Shown here: in pieces, positions 44,077 through 61,536 of the stretch
Layout: every line of letters starts with the position of its first letter
Position numbering within the stretch: position 1 is the first letter of the stretch
Origin: Opisthocomus hoazin
Taxonomy: Eukaryota > Chordata > Aves > Opisthocomiformes > Opisthocomidae
Assembly: GCF_030867145.1 (NCBI RefSeq)
Contig: NC_134433.1
Coordinates: 12,289,216-12,353,215 of the forward strand
Direction: 5' to 3'
DNA: 64,000 nt
Translations under genes and position numbers: made by a program
The notes under the pieces: model-generated
The model's input: the letters and a program-made list of their open reading frames with translations, nothing else
The model's database searches: none
Told to the model about the DNA's origin: nothing

Positions 44077-47000
44077 ATGCTCGCGTCTTGCTCGGGCAGG
44101 AGGGGGCCGGAGGGCAGGTACCCGCTGCACTACCTCGTCTGGCACAACCGCCCCCGCGACCTGGACCGGGAGCTCAGCGCCAAGCAGGTGGGGGGGGACA
44201 CGGGGGGGACACGGGGGGGGCAGCCCCGGTACGGCCCGGTTCGGCTCGGGCTGATGCAACGCTGCAGCCGCGCTCCCGCTCGGGGCTGGGAGGAAGATGA
44301 TGGCGATTGGGGGGGGGGAGGGTGGTGGATGGGGTCCCTCCCCCCGTTGGCGGGGTTGCGGGGGTGTCGCGTGTCCCCCCGCACCCCGGGGATGTGCCCA
44401 GACCCCCCGAGGCTGGCACAGAGCGGTGGGTACCGCACGCGGGTCCCCTGCATCCCCCGGCGCACGCAGCCCCCGGCATCCCTCCCCACGTGTCCCCCAC
44501 TCCCTGCGAGGCCTCTGCGGGCCCCCGGCCCCCCGACCGGCCCCCCGCTTCTCAGAGTGCTGCCAGCCCCCCGCTCCCCACCCTCCGGCTGAGCCCCTCT
44601 CGGGGGGGGGACACAGGACCCCGATGCTGCCGGGGCGCAGCCCCCCAGCCCCAGGAGGCCAGGCAGGTTCTCCGCGGGGTGGGGGGACCCACCGTACCCC
44701 CCAGCCTGGGCACCCCCCCAGCCGGCCGGTGGCAGAGCGGGGTCCCCAGGCGGGTTCCCAGCCTCCCTCTCCCCGGTGGCGATGCCATTCAGGTAATTAA
44801 AACCCAACCCCGAAGCCGCAGGAATCTGCAGGCGCTGGAGCGAGGCCGGCGGCGAGGGGAGGGGGGGTTCATCCCCGCTCCCCCAGCCCAGCTCCCAGCA
44901 CCCCGGGGTGCTGAGGGCCGCGCCGGATGGACCCCGGCGAGGCACGAAAGGAGGGGAGGCCGCCGTGCCGCGATGCTCCGGTCGGGATGCAGGCGACGGC
45001 TCCCGCCATCCCACCACACCCCGTCTCCATTGTGGGGGGCGGCCGGGGGGCTGCAGCGGCGTCGCCCCGGCCTCCCGCCCCACCGCCGGCGGGTTCATTT
45101 CCCTGGTAATTTGGGGTCATTTTTCCCAGGAGCCCGGTGCGGCGGAGATCAAAGCTGGGCGCACGCGGCGGCTCGGCAGGCGCGGGGAGATGCGGGGGCT
45201 GCGAGGGCGGCTCCGGCCCTGCTCGCTTGCAGAGAGGATTTCTAACCCCCCCCCCAAGCCTGGCTGGTTGAGGGGCTCTGCCATGGCCCCCGCTGGGCCC
45301 CCACCACCCTTTGCAGCAAAGCCGGCCCTGCGTGCGCCCCAGGGGTGCACAGGGGGGTCCGTGGGTGCCGCAGGCCAGACCCCAGGGCAGGGGGGCATCT
45401 GGGGGAAGGAGGTGGGGGCCAGCCCATGCTGAGCCCCCCCCGCCGTCCAGGGCATCCAGAGACACGGCTCAGCCCGGCTCCCCGCCGGAGCATCCGCCGG
45501 GTAAGCCGGGCAGGGCTGTGCTGCCGGGGGCTGGATGCCCCCCTGCCCGGGGGCTCGGCTCTCCTGCCACCCCAGGGACCCGTGCGGGGCGGGGGGACCC
45601 CACAGGCCCCCCTCCCCACGCGTGCAGGTGCTGCTTGGGGTTGGGAGGCGCTGGGTTGCTCCTCTCCATGTCCCCATGAGGGCCCTGTGTCTGTCACCCT
45701 TGAATTGTCACCGTGAGCTCCCGTCCACCCCTGCCTCCACCTGGGGAGCGAGGGTCCGTGGGTCCCTGTGGAGGGGCTGAGGTCCCCCACCCCGGGGACA
45801 GCCCCTGCGGAGGGGCTGTGCTGTGCCGTGCGCTGGCTGGCACAGGAGGCCAAGTGGCCGAGCTGCGGTCCTGTGCCGCGCCGCTGCCGCCCTGAAGCCA
45901 TCACTGTCCCTGTCCCCATCCCCAGTGGGTGTCACGGCCCCAGGATGGGCAGATCCTGTGCCACAGCCCCCCGAGCCGCAGCTGTCCCAGCACCAGGGCC
46001 GGGGACTGAGCTCTCACCAGCAAAAACTGGGTCACGCCGCGTCCCCCGGGGTGGGCTCTGGTGCTGCATCCCCAAAATGGGGACCCTTGTCCAGCCCGGC
46101 GCTGGGGCAGGGCTGCAGCTGGGGAGCCCTGCTGAGCCTGCAGCACCCGTCCCCCGGCTGGGGTGCGATTGCTTTAATTAGAGACATTTCATTAGCGCAA
46201 TTAAGAAGCAGCGGTCGCCTGGAGAGCGTTGGAGCAGCGTGTTGGCTCCCGGGGAACCAGGGGGCTGTTTTGCTCTGGCAGTGTGGGCAGCCTGGGGGTC
46301 CCCCTGCCCGGCGAGCACCTGGGGGTGAGGGGCATGGGGATGCCCATGGCCTGGGCAGGGATGGGGACATCCCCAGGGCACAGGGACAGCAGGACATGCC
46401 CAAAAGCAAGACAGGGACTTGCTGTGGGGCGAGAGCTTGGACGCTGGAGAGACTGGAGAGCCCACACCGCACTCCTGCCCAGCCCCAAACACCTCCGGGG
46501 TGCCCGGTCCCAGCTGGCACCATTGGGCGTTGCACCCCGTGTCTGTGCTCCCAGGAGTGGCCTCCCCAAAACCCATGCCCTGATTCGGGGTTGATCCCCA
46601 CTGCCTCCCGCCCTGCGGCTGCCCCTCTCCGGGCACACGGCTTCTGCCTGGGCTGGGTGCTGGGGGCAGAGGCTGAGCCCCCCACCCCACCACTCCATCA
46701 ATCCCCAAGCAGTGCCCTGGGCACGGGCGCGATGCCGCACCCCGCGCGGGGAGCGGGTCCCGCGGGCGCTCGGGGTGCCCACGGGCACTCGGGGTGCCCA
46801 CCGGCGGGCGAGGGATTCCTCGGGGCTGGCCGGGTGCCAGGCTCCTGGCTTGGCACAAACAATGGCAGCCCCGACGCGCAGCTCCCCCGGGGCCCCGGGG
46901 ATCCTCCGAGCAGCCGCTCCGCTCCCGCAGCCGCCCACCCCCCGGCTCAGGCAGGGGAACACGTGCGCCCGCCGCAGCCCCCGCCACGCTCCCAGCCCCG

Positions 47001-50000
47001 GCGGAGGGGGCTGCCGGCAGCTGCTGCTTGGCAACTGGGCAGCGGGGCCCCCCCCTCCAAATCCCAGAAGTGGGGGCTTTTCCCGAGCTCGCAGCTGCAT
47101 CAAGCCGTGGAGAGATCCATGCGCCGTGCTGGGGGCATCTGTGCCCCCCGCTGCCACGCCGTGCCCCTGCTCCGTGCCCGTGCGGTGGGTGCGGCCCAGC
47201 CGGACGGCGCTGAGCCGTGCTGGGTGCCACCGCCACGCTCTCCCACCCTCCCTGTGGGTCTGGGAGCGCCTGTGGGGAGCAGGGAGAGCCTTTTGGGGTG
47301 CATCTCTTGGGGGAGCTCCGGGATGGTGATGCTCTCCAAGATACCGTCAAATGTCAGCGTCTTGCTCTGGCCAGGAGCTTCACGCCTGCGGGAGGGCACT
47401 GGGGGGGAAGGTCGGGCTGCCCCGGTGCCCCCTAAGCCCTCTCCCTCCCGGCAGGCCGACATCGAGCAGCTGGACCCCCGAGGACGCACCCCGCTGCACC
47501 TTGCCACCACGCTGGGCCACCTCGAGTGCGCCAGGGTGCTGCTGAAGCATGGCGCCGACGTGGGCAAGGAGAACCGCAGCGGCTGGACAGGTGAGCGGGG
47601 GGGTCCCTGCCGCCCTCCTCCACCCAGCTGCCCTGGCACGGGCACGGGATGGGCACGGGATGGGCACGCTCAGCCTGATGCTGCAGCTTCCCGAGGGACA
47701 GCACACGCAGCGCTGCGTGCGTGTGGCTCCTGCGCAGTGGCCGGCTCTGCCACCCCCCGGGCACTGTCCCCCTCTGCCCCACAGTCCTGCAGGAGGCTGT
47801 GAGCACCCGTGACCTGGAGCTGGTGCAGCTGGTCCTGCGCTACCGCGACTACCAGAGAGCCATCAAGCGCCTGGCCGGGATCCCCATCCTGCTGGAGAAG
47901 CTGCGCAAGGTACCTCCATCCCACGGGGCCACCGGAGCCGGGGGACGCCGGCCGTGGGCTCCTCCTGACCCCGCGGTGCTCCCTGCAGGCCCAAGACTTC
48001 TACGTGGAGATGAAGTGGGAGTTCACCAGCTGGGGTAAGCTCGGGGCAGAGCGTGGCTGGGGGGAGAGCGGGAGTTTCCCAGCAGAGCCTCCCCCGTCCC
48101 TGGCACGTCCCCAGCCCCAGCATCCACCCCCAGGATGGGGGACAGCTTCTCCCTTACCCCACCTACACCCCAAGTTCGCAGACCCCCATCCCACCAAGGC
48201 ACCAGGTTCCCTGGGCGCATCTCCCGCCCGGCTCAGCACTGGCAGCCCACCTGGGGGTGCGGGGTGGCCCCGTCCCCGGCTGGGCTATCGCCGTCTCTCC
48301 CCAGTGCCGCTGGTGTCCAAGATCTGCCCCAGCGACACCTACAAGGTGTGGAAGAGCGGCCAGAACCTGCGCGTGGACACCACGCTGCTGGGCTTCGACC
48401 ACATGACCTGGCAGCGGGGCAACCGCAGCTTCGTCTTTCGGGGACAAGGTGAGCCGGCACTGGGGTGTCACCGGGGTGTCCCTGCTCAGCGGGGTGTCCC
48501 CGCTTACCGGGGAGCACCAGCAGAGCCCTTTGGCATCACGGCGGGGCCAGGTGACACGGTGGGGACCCATGACCCCCCTCCCCCTAGACACCAGCGCGGT
48601 GGTGATGGAGATCGACCACGACCGGCGGGTGGTCTACTCGGAGACGCTGGCCCTGGCCGGCCACGACCAGGAGGTGCTGCTGGCTGCTGTGCAGCCCACC
48701 GAGGAGCAGGTGATGGGGCGGCTGACGGCCCCCGTCGTCACCACCCAGCTCGACACCAAGAACATCGCCTTCGAGAGGTGGGCTGGGGGCAGCACCCAGG
48801 CCCTCACCCCGGGGACGAGCAGCCTCCTGGGTTGCTCACACCCTGGGCTGAGCAACACCCTCCATCGCTCACGGTGCCCTGTGTCCCCCCAGGAACAAGT
48901 CCGGGATTCTGGGCTGGAGGAGTGAGAAGACAGAAATGGTGAACGGGTACGAGGCCAAGGTGAGGGGCAGGGGGGCCGAGGCGCCTGGGGTGGGGGGGTA
49001 TGGCTGGTTGCGGGTGGTGGATACCCACCTCTGCCCTTTCCCCCTCCTCGGCCAGGTCTACGGCGCGTCCAACGTGGAGCTGATCACGCGGACGCGGACC
49101 GAGCACCTCTCGGACCAGCACAAGGGCAAGAGCAAAGGTGGAGCCGGCGCGGGCTGGGCGGGCAGGGCGCTGCGCCGGCGCCGGCCCTCACCCCCTGCTC
49201 TCCCGCAGGCAGCAAGACCCCGCTGCAGTCCTTCCTGGGCATCGCCGAGCAGCACGTGGGGCCCAACAACGGGGTGAGTCTGCTGGGGGTGCTGTCGGGC
49301 GGGTGGCCCCGCGGCCGGACCCCCCCGTTACCCTGCCGGGCTGCCCCGCAGACGCTGATCACGCAGACGCTGAGCCACGCCAACCCCACCGCCATCACCC
49401 CCGAGGAGTACTTCAACCCCAACTTCGAGCTGGGCAACCGGGACATGGGGCGGCCCATGGAGCTCACCACCAAGACGCAGAAGTGAGGGGGGAAGGAGCA
49501 GACTGGGGACCCCCCCTGTCTCCCCCCCCTACCCCCGCCAACCCCTGCAGAGCCCCCAGGGGGGGCAGGCAGGGTCCCCAGCCCAGCGCCTGTCCCCGGC
49601 AGGTTCAAGGCGAAGCTGTGGCTGTGCGAGGACCACCCGCTGTCCCTCTGCGAGCAGGTTGCCCCCATCATTGACCTGATGGCAATAAGCAACGCGCTCT
49701 TCGCCAAACTGCGGGACTTCATCACGCTGCGCCTCCCGCCCGGCTTCCCCGTCAAGATCGGTACGGGGCAGGGGGGGTCTTTGCCGCTGGGGTGGGTGGC
49801 ACGGCCGGCTTCCCTCCCTGCTTTTTTTTCCCCCCCTTTCACAGAATCACAGAATGGTCAGGGTTGGAAGGGACCTCCGTGGGTCATCTAGTCCAACCCT
49901 CCTGCCGAAGCAGGGTCACCTACAGTAGGCTGTAGAGGACCTTGTCCAGGCAGACCTTTCCCCGCAGAAATCCCCATCTTCCACATCCTCAACGCCCGCA

Positions 50001-50967
50001 TCACCTTCGGGAACCTCAACGGGTGCGACGAGCCCGTCAGCTCCCTGCGACACAGCCCCAGCAGCGAGGCACCCTCGCCCAGCAGCGACTCCTCCAGCGT
50101 CAGCAGCTCCAGCTCCCTGAGTAAGCGGGGTGGCGGGGGGGGGGGACCGCGGCCGGAGGAGGGGGGACACACAGTGGGGTGCCCAGCCATGCTGGCGCCT
50201 GTGTCCCCGCAGCCTCGTGCCGGGCGTGCGAGATGGACCCGGCACTGTTCGAGGTGCCGCGGGGGTACAGCGTGGTGGGCACCCACCAGGACGCCCTGCG
50301 GGAGGACGAGGACGACCTGCTCCAGTTCGCCATCCAGCAGAGCCTGCTGGAAGCGGGCAGCGAGTACGACCAGGTGGGCACTGCCACCCCTCCACCTCCT
50401 CCTGCCCGCACCCCTCCACCCCGGCAGGGGGACCCGTGACACTGCCCAGCGATGCTGACCCCCACCTCGCCCCATCCCTGCATCCCGCGGCGGTGGGGCA
50501 GAGCTCACGCAGGGGGGCCGGGCTTTGGGGGTGCGGGTGGGTGGGTGCCACCCTCTGAGCACCCCTCTGCCACCGGCCACAGGTCACCATCTGGGAAGCG
50601 CTGACCAACAGCAAGCCGGGCACCCACCCCATGTCGCACGAGGGCCGCCGAGGAGACAGGTTGGTAAGGTTTGGCCAGCCCCCCGCGCTGGGGGGGAGCG
50701 GGAGTGGGTGCCAGCCCCCCAGGGACCCCCGCTGAGACCCTGCCACCCCGCAGGACTCCCCAGCACACGGCAGCCCCCCGACCCCCCATCGCCCCGGCCC
50801 CGGGGGGGGGCGGCGGGGGGCCCAGCACCCTGTTCCCCAGCTACGCGGAGCAGCTCCGGCTGGCCATGGCGCTGTCGGCGCGGGAGCAGGAGGAAGCCGA
50901 GCGTCGGACGCGCCAGGAGGAAGAGGAGCTGCAGCGGATCCTGCAGCTCTCACTGACGGAGAAGTGA
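44077..50967 (+). CDS. ANKRD13B: Ankyrin repeat domain-containing protein 13B
   Basis: Membrane-associated protein that binds Lys63-linked ubiquitin through UIMs and helps internalise ubiquitinated receptors. 15 coding exons: 44077-44187, 47455-47590, 47785-47909, 47989-48034, 48305-48448, 48588-48777, 48893-48959, 49056-49137, 49209-49273, 49352-49482, 49603-49760, 49968-50120, 50213-50373, 50583-50659, 50754-50967. Together they give 619 residues (human 626). Evidence: N-terminal [16 protein letters not shown], ankyrin repeats in exons 1-3 ([20 protein letters not shown]), the conserved GPCR-chaperone-like core ([19 protein letters not shown]), a serine-rich linker, then UIMs ([42 protein letters not shown]). 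The first residues (MLASCSG) differ from human. An out-of-frame ATG lies at 44066. The exon 14 donor is ambiguous by 4 nt. Confidence 0.96.
44188..47454 (+). other. ANKRD13B: ANKRD13B intron 1, 3.3 kb
   Basis: GC-rich intron with G/C runs. AT-rich islands stand out near 44785-44805, 45085-45130 and 46160-46215. No transposon or nested gene was recognised. Confidence 0.7.
46160..46215 (+). promoter_or_regulatory. AT-rich homeodomain-motif cluster in ANKRD13B intron 1
   Basis: Within about 55 bp there are TTTAATTAG, CATTAG and CAATTAAG, all ATTA-core homeodomain sites, in an otherwise GC-rich intron. This looks like a conserved enhancer core, but function is inferred. Confidence 0.35.
49839..49955 (-). 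mobile_element. CR1 LINE 3'-end fragment
   Basis: Reverse complement carries the CR1 tail: GGGTTGGACTAGATGACCC, AGGTCCCTTCCAACCC and ATTCTGTG repeats at the end. It is a 5'-truncated copy of about 117 bp in ANKRD13B intron 11. Its truncated end lies about 12 bp from the exon 12 acceptor. Confidence 0.9.
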
Positions 50968-51920
50968 CCCCCTGAGCCCCCCCCTTCCCTCGGGGCCGTG
51001 TATGGGGGCACAGAGGGGGAGCGGGGCAGGGGGGAGCCAGCCCAAGAACTGCGGAGGGCAAATGGGGTGGGGGGTGCAGGATTTGGCCCTGGTGTGGGGG
51101 AGATCATCCCCACAGCTGGGTCGGTACTGGGGTGCAGGGGGTGCAGGGGGTGCGGGTGTGACAGCAGGACAGGGTTGGGGTGGGGTGACAACCCTGCAGC
51201 TGGGGTGGCAGGGACCAGGGGGGGCAAACCCACGGACTGTACCCCAGCCCCCCTCAACCGCCCTCTGGGGTGCTGCTCGGCCCCTCGCCCTGGCAAGGTG
51301 GTGGGGGGCACATCCCGCCCCGGGGGACTGCCAGCTGCGGGGGGTCCCGGGGTACCCCCGGAGCTGGGGGGCTCTGTCCAGCCCCTTGGCCCCCCCCCCC
51401 CCCCCCGTCCAGGCGCTACAAGTGCACTTACCCGGGAGCTGCTCTGCCTGCCAATGCGGGGAGGGGGGGGTCAGCCCCACTGCACCCCCACAGCCAGCGC
51501 GGGGCTGCATGGCTGCCCCCCCACCCCAGCACGGGGTTCCGCTGGGGCAGCCGAGGGGGTGCCTGCGAAGGGCCAGCTGGTGTCACCCCCCCCTTACCCT
51601 CTGCTCACCCCCCCCTTTCCCCACTCGGCTGCCCCCCCCTTGGCAGCGCTGCACCCCCTCGTCCTGCGCACTGACCCCCCGAGAGAAACCTTACGTCAAA
51701 TGGTGCTAACCCCCGGCCCCCCGCCCCGGGCTGCTCCCCCTTTGCACAGGGGGGCCGGGGGCTGCGGGGGGGCCAGGCTCGCTCCACGGGGACTTTTCGT
51801 AGCTGGCGGCCCCCCCCCGCCCCCCCTCCATGCACCCCACAAGCGACATCTGGGCCAGAGCCGGGGGAGCCCGAGCAGCTCCGACCGCGGCCACCACCAA
51901 TAAATGCTCTTTAATGGTTG
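50968..51920 (+). other. ANKRD13B: ANKRD13B 3' untranslated region
   Basis: Follows the TGA at 50965-50967 and runs to about 15-20 nt beyond AATAAA at 51899. GC-rich with C/G runs. Nothing else was recognised. Confidence 0.7.
51899..51904 (+). terminator. ANKRD13B: Poly(A) signal of ANKRD13B
   Basis: AATAAA followed by GGTTGGGTCTCTCT. A minus-strand ATTAAA at 51915-51910 sits in the same spot and could serve read-through CORO6 transcripts. Confidence 0.75.
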
Positions 51921-52471
51921 GGTCTCTCTGCCCGTCTCTGCCCGCGGGCAGCGGGGTGCAGGCAGGGCCCCCCCGGGGCTGGCAGCCCCCCCGGCACCCG
52001 CCACGCACCCATGGGTGCCCCAGCCCCTTGTCAAAGGGGGACCCAGCAGCAAGAAGCAGGTCAGGAGCCCCCGCTGAGGGGTGATGGGGCACGGGGAGGT
52101 GAATGGGGGGTGGTCGAGGCGGGGGGGGGGGGGTGGGTGTGGGGGGGGAGTGTAGCACCGTATCCAAGCGCATCCTGGCCGAGGGGGCCCGGCAGCCCCC
52201 CATCCCGGGAGGGTGCTGGCGCCCAGCTTGCAGGTCCCCGAGGAGGAATGCTCAGCAGCCTGTGGGCACCAAAGCGGGGACCCCCCCCCGACCCTGGGGG
52301 GCTGCAGCTGGGGGGGGGGGGGGGGGGTCAATGTGCTGGGCCACCCCCACAGCGGGATGCGACCAATGCCGGCAGCTGGGGGGGGGTGTCAGGGTCCGAC
52401 CCCCTCCTTGCGGCCTCGGCTCCTGGGGAAAGAACACGGTGCTGGGCTCCTGCCCTCTGCGGGGACTCGGC
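51921..52471. other. Convergent intergenic spacer ANKRD13B-CORO6
   Basis: About 550 bp of GC-rich sequence between two convergent 3' ends. It contains a G18 run at 52310-52327 and several shorter G runs. No gene was seen. Confidence 0.6.
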
Positions 52472-52477
52472 TTTAAT
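52472..52477 (-). terminator. CORO6: Candidate poly(A) signal of CORO6 (ATTAAA)
   Basis: Minus-strand ATTAAA about 60 nt after the CORO6 stop codon. The downstream sequence is not clearly GU-rich, so a more distal site is possible. Confidence 0.45.
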
Positions 52478-52535
52478 CCCGGGGGGGGCAGGGGCAGTCC
52501 TCGCCCCCCCCGTGGCCGTGGCCGTGACCGCCGCG

Positions 52536-59234
<6,699 letters not shown>

Positions 59235-59340
59235 CTGCGCTCCCTCCGCGGCTCCTCCGCCCGGCCCCGCTCCCGGCTCGGCTCCGCCCGGCCCGGCCCC
59301 GCTCAGCCCCGCTCCGCCCGGCGCGGTGGGCTCGGCTCCG
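59235..59340 (-). other. CORO6: Probable noncoding first exon and promoter of CORO6
   Basis: On the minus strand a CpG-rich stretch ends in GCGCAG|GTGGGA, a usable donor at 59235/59234, which would pair with the acceptor two bases before the CORO6 ATG. The 5' limit is unknown. No TATA box in the usual place. Confidence 0.4.
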
Positions 59341-61530
59341 CGCGGTGCCGCTGCCGCAGGGAACAGCTGAGCCCGGCACAGCCCCCCCGCGGCGGGCACC
59401 GGGGGGGGGGGGGGGGGGGGGGCCTGGCCCCGCCTGCCCCCGCACCCCCCCCGCAGGGATGGGGTCAGCCCCTCCCCAAAAACGGGGGGTCCGAGGGTGC
59501 GCGCAGCCCCCCCCCCCGGCACGGTGCGTGGGGACCAGCACTGCGGGGGGCTCGGGGGGGGGGGTCGGGAGAAGCCCCCAGGCAGCCTCTTCCCAAAGCA
59601 CCCGGGGGGCAGGGTCAGCCCCCGACCCCCCCCCCCCGGCTGCCGTCACCCCCGGGGTCACCCAGGGAGGGCCCCCCCCGCACCGCGGGGCCAGCCCAGC
59701 CCCACGCAGCCCACGGGCTAGGCCCGGGGGTCCCAACACCCGCAGCACCCCGTGGGCTCGCTATCCCCCCCCCCCCTCCCCACAAGCCCGAGGGGGTGAC
59801 CCCACGTCAGCCCCGGCCCTACATAGCGGGGGGGTCACAGGCTCGTTCGGAAGCCAAGCCCGGGATTCGGCGGAGCCCGGCCCCCCAGGGATGCCCCGGC
59901 CCGAGGGGATTAAGGGGAGCCGGGGTTCCTGGAAAGGCAGCGGAGCCCCGGACCCTACAAGGGCAGCGCGCGGAGCGGGACGAGCATTGGCTGAGCTGGG
60001 CAGGAGGGGGAAGCTGGCAAAAAGGCAAGGAAAAGGTGACATCCTCGTTCTCCGGGCCAAAGGGGCGGCAGGGAGGGAGGGGGCTGCAGAGGCATCCCCT
60101 GCCTGCCCCGTCCCGCCGCGGCCCCGGCTCGCTCTGCCCTGGCCGCTCGGGGAACGAGTGAACCCCGCGTCCCACGTCCCCGTCTCTACGCCACATCCTC
60201 AGCAAGTGGAGAAAAGGCCTGGGGAAGCCTTTCCCCAGCCAGTGCTGGGGGGAGCGGGGAGGGACTGGGCACCCCAGGGACACTGCGGGCCCCACAGCCA
60301 TGGCCCCGCACCCGGGTGCTCCCTCAGCCCTGGACGAGTGGGAAGCTTCACGCAGGGACAGTGGGGCTGAGCTCCTGCGGTCCGGACCCCCTCGCTCGCA
60401 GCCCCATGGCCGGGCAGGGCAGAGGGAGCCGGCAGAGACCTCCGCGACACGATCGCGTGCTGTGAAACGGAGCAAACTCAACTCACCTGGGACCGGCCAT
60501 TTCCCAGCCCAGAGCTCCCCTCGCACCGCCGTTATCTGCCGCCTGGATCCGGCACAGCTCCTGCGCAAGGCCATGGCGGGTCTGGTCCAGGGTTGTCTGG
60601 CTAAAACCTCATGTCCTCCTTGGAGCTTAAACCCCAGGACCCTCCCACAGAATCACAGAATGGTCGGTGTTGAAAGGGACCTCTGTGGGTCACCCAGCCC
60701 AACCCCCTGCCCAAGCGGGGTCACCCAGAGCAGGCTGCACAGCACCGCGTCCAGGCAGGGCTGGAATATCTCCAGAGAAGGAGACTCCACAGCCTCCCTG
60801 GGCAGCCTGGGCCAGGGCTCCATCACCCTCAGAGGGAAGAAGTTCTTCCTCACGTTCAGCTGGAACTTCCTCTGCTTCAGTTTGTGCCCGTTGCCCCTTG
60901 TCCTGTTGCTGGGCACCACTGAACAGAGTCTGGCCCCATCCTCCTGAACACCTCCCCCCCCCGCAGACACTTATAAGTATTTATTAGGTCCCCTCTCAGC
61001 CTTCTCTTCTCCAGGCTGAACAAGCCCAGCTCCCTCAGCCTCTCCTCGTAGGAGAGATGCTCCAGTGCCCTTATCATCCTTGTAGCCCTGCACTGGACTC
61101 TCTCCAGTAGCTCCTCATCTTTCTTGAACTGGGGAGCCCAGCACTGGACACAGGACTGCAGCTGGGGCCTCACTAGGGCAGAGCAGAGGGGAAGGAGAAC
61201 CTCCCTCGACCTGTTCTGCCCACAGCAGTGCAAGGGCACCTGCAGCGCGGCGGCAGCTCAACGTACGCAGCCCCCGGCATCTTCCCTGCAACCGCAGCAG
61301 GAGCCGGGAGAGGATTTGGGCACACGGCTCCTCAGCCCCTGCACGGGTCGCTTGGGACGGGATGGGTCCACCTACGCTTCTGGCACGGGACGCGAGTGAA
61401 CAGCCCCGCTCCAGCTCCCCGGACCCCCACCACCGCCCCGTGCTCTGACAGCAGCGCAGGGGTCACTCACGGCCCCCAGCCCCGATCCCAAAGAGGAGGC
61501 GGCACGCTCGTGTCATCTTCAAAATATAAC
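59341..61530. other. Intergenic region between CORO6 and the next minus-strand gene
   Basis: GC-rich left half with a G22 run at 59401-59422, then mixed sequence, then a CR1 at 60650-61215. No gene was recognised. Confidence 0.6.
60650..61215 (-). mobile_element. CR1 LINE, 5'-truncated and frameshifted
   Basis: The reverse complement encodes [20 protein letters not shown] and [12 protein letters not shown] of CR1 ORF2 and ends in the ATTCTGTG tail. The frame breaks near a C-run at about 60952-60962. About 565 bp. Older-looking than the copy in CORO6. Confidence 0.93.
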
Positions 61531-61536
61531 TTTATT
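61531..61536 (-). terminator. Poly(A) signal of a minus-strand gene
   Basis: Minus-strand AATAAA at the end of a long non-coding, moderately AT-rich stretch. It probably ends the gene occupying the SSH2 position. Confidence 0.6.

Noticed and set aside
59401-59422. G22 run upstream of CORO6 as a functional quadruplex element
   Set aside because: Possible, but runs of this kind are common throughout this GC-rich half and their length is unreliable. Nothing singles this one out.
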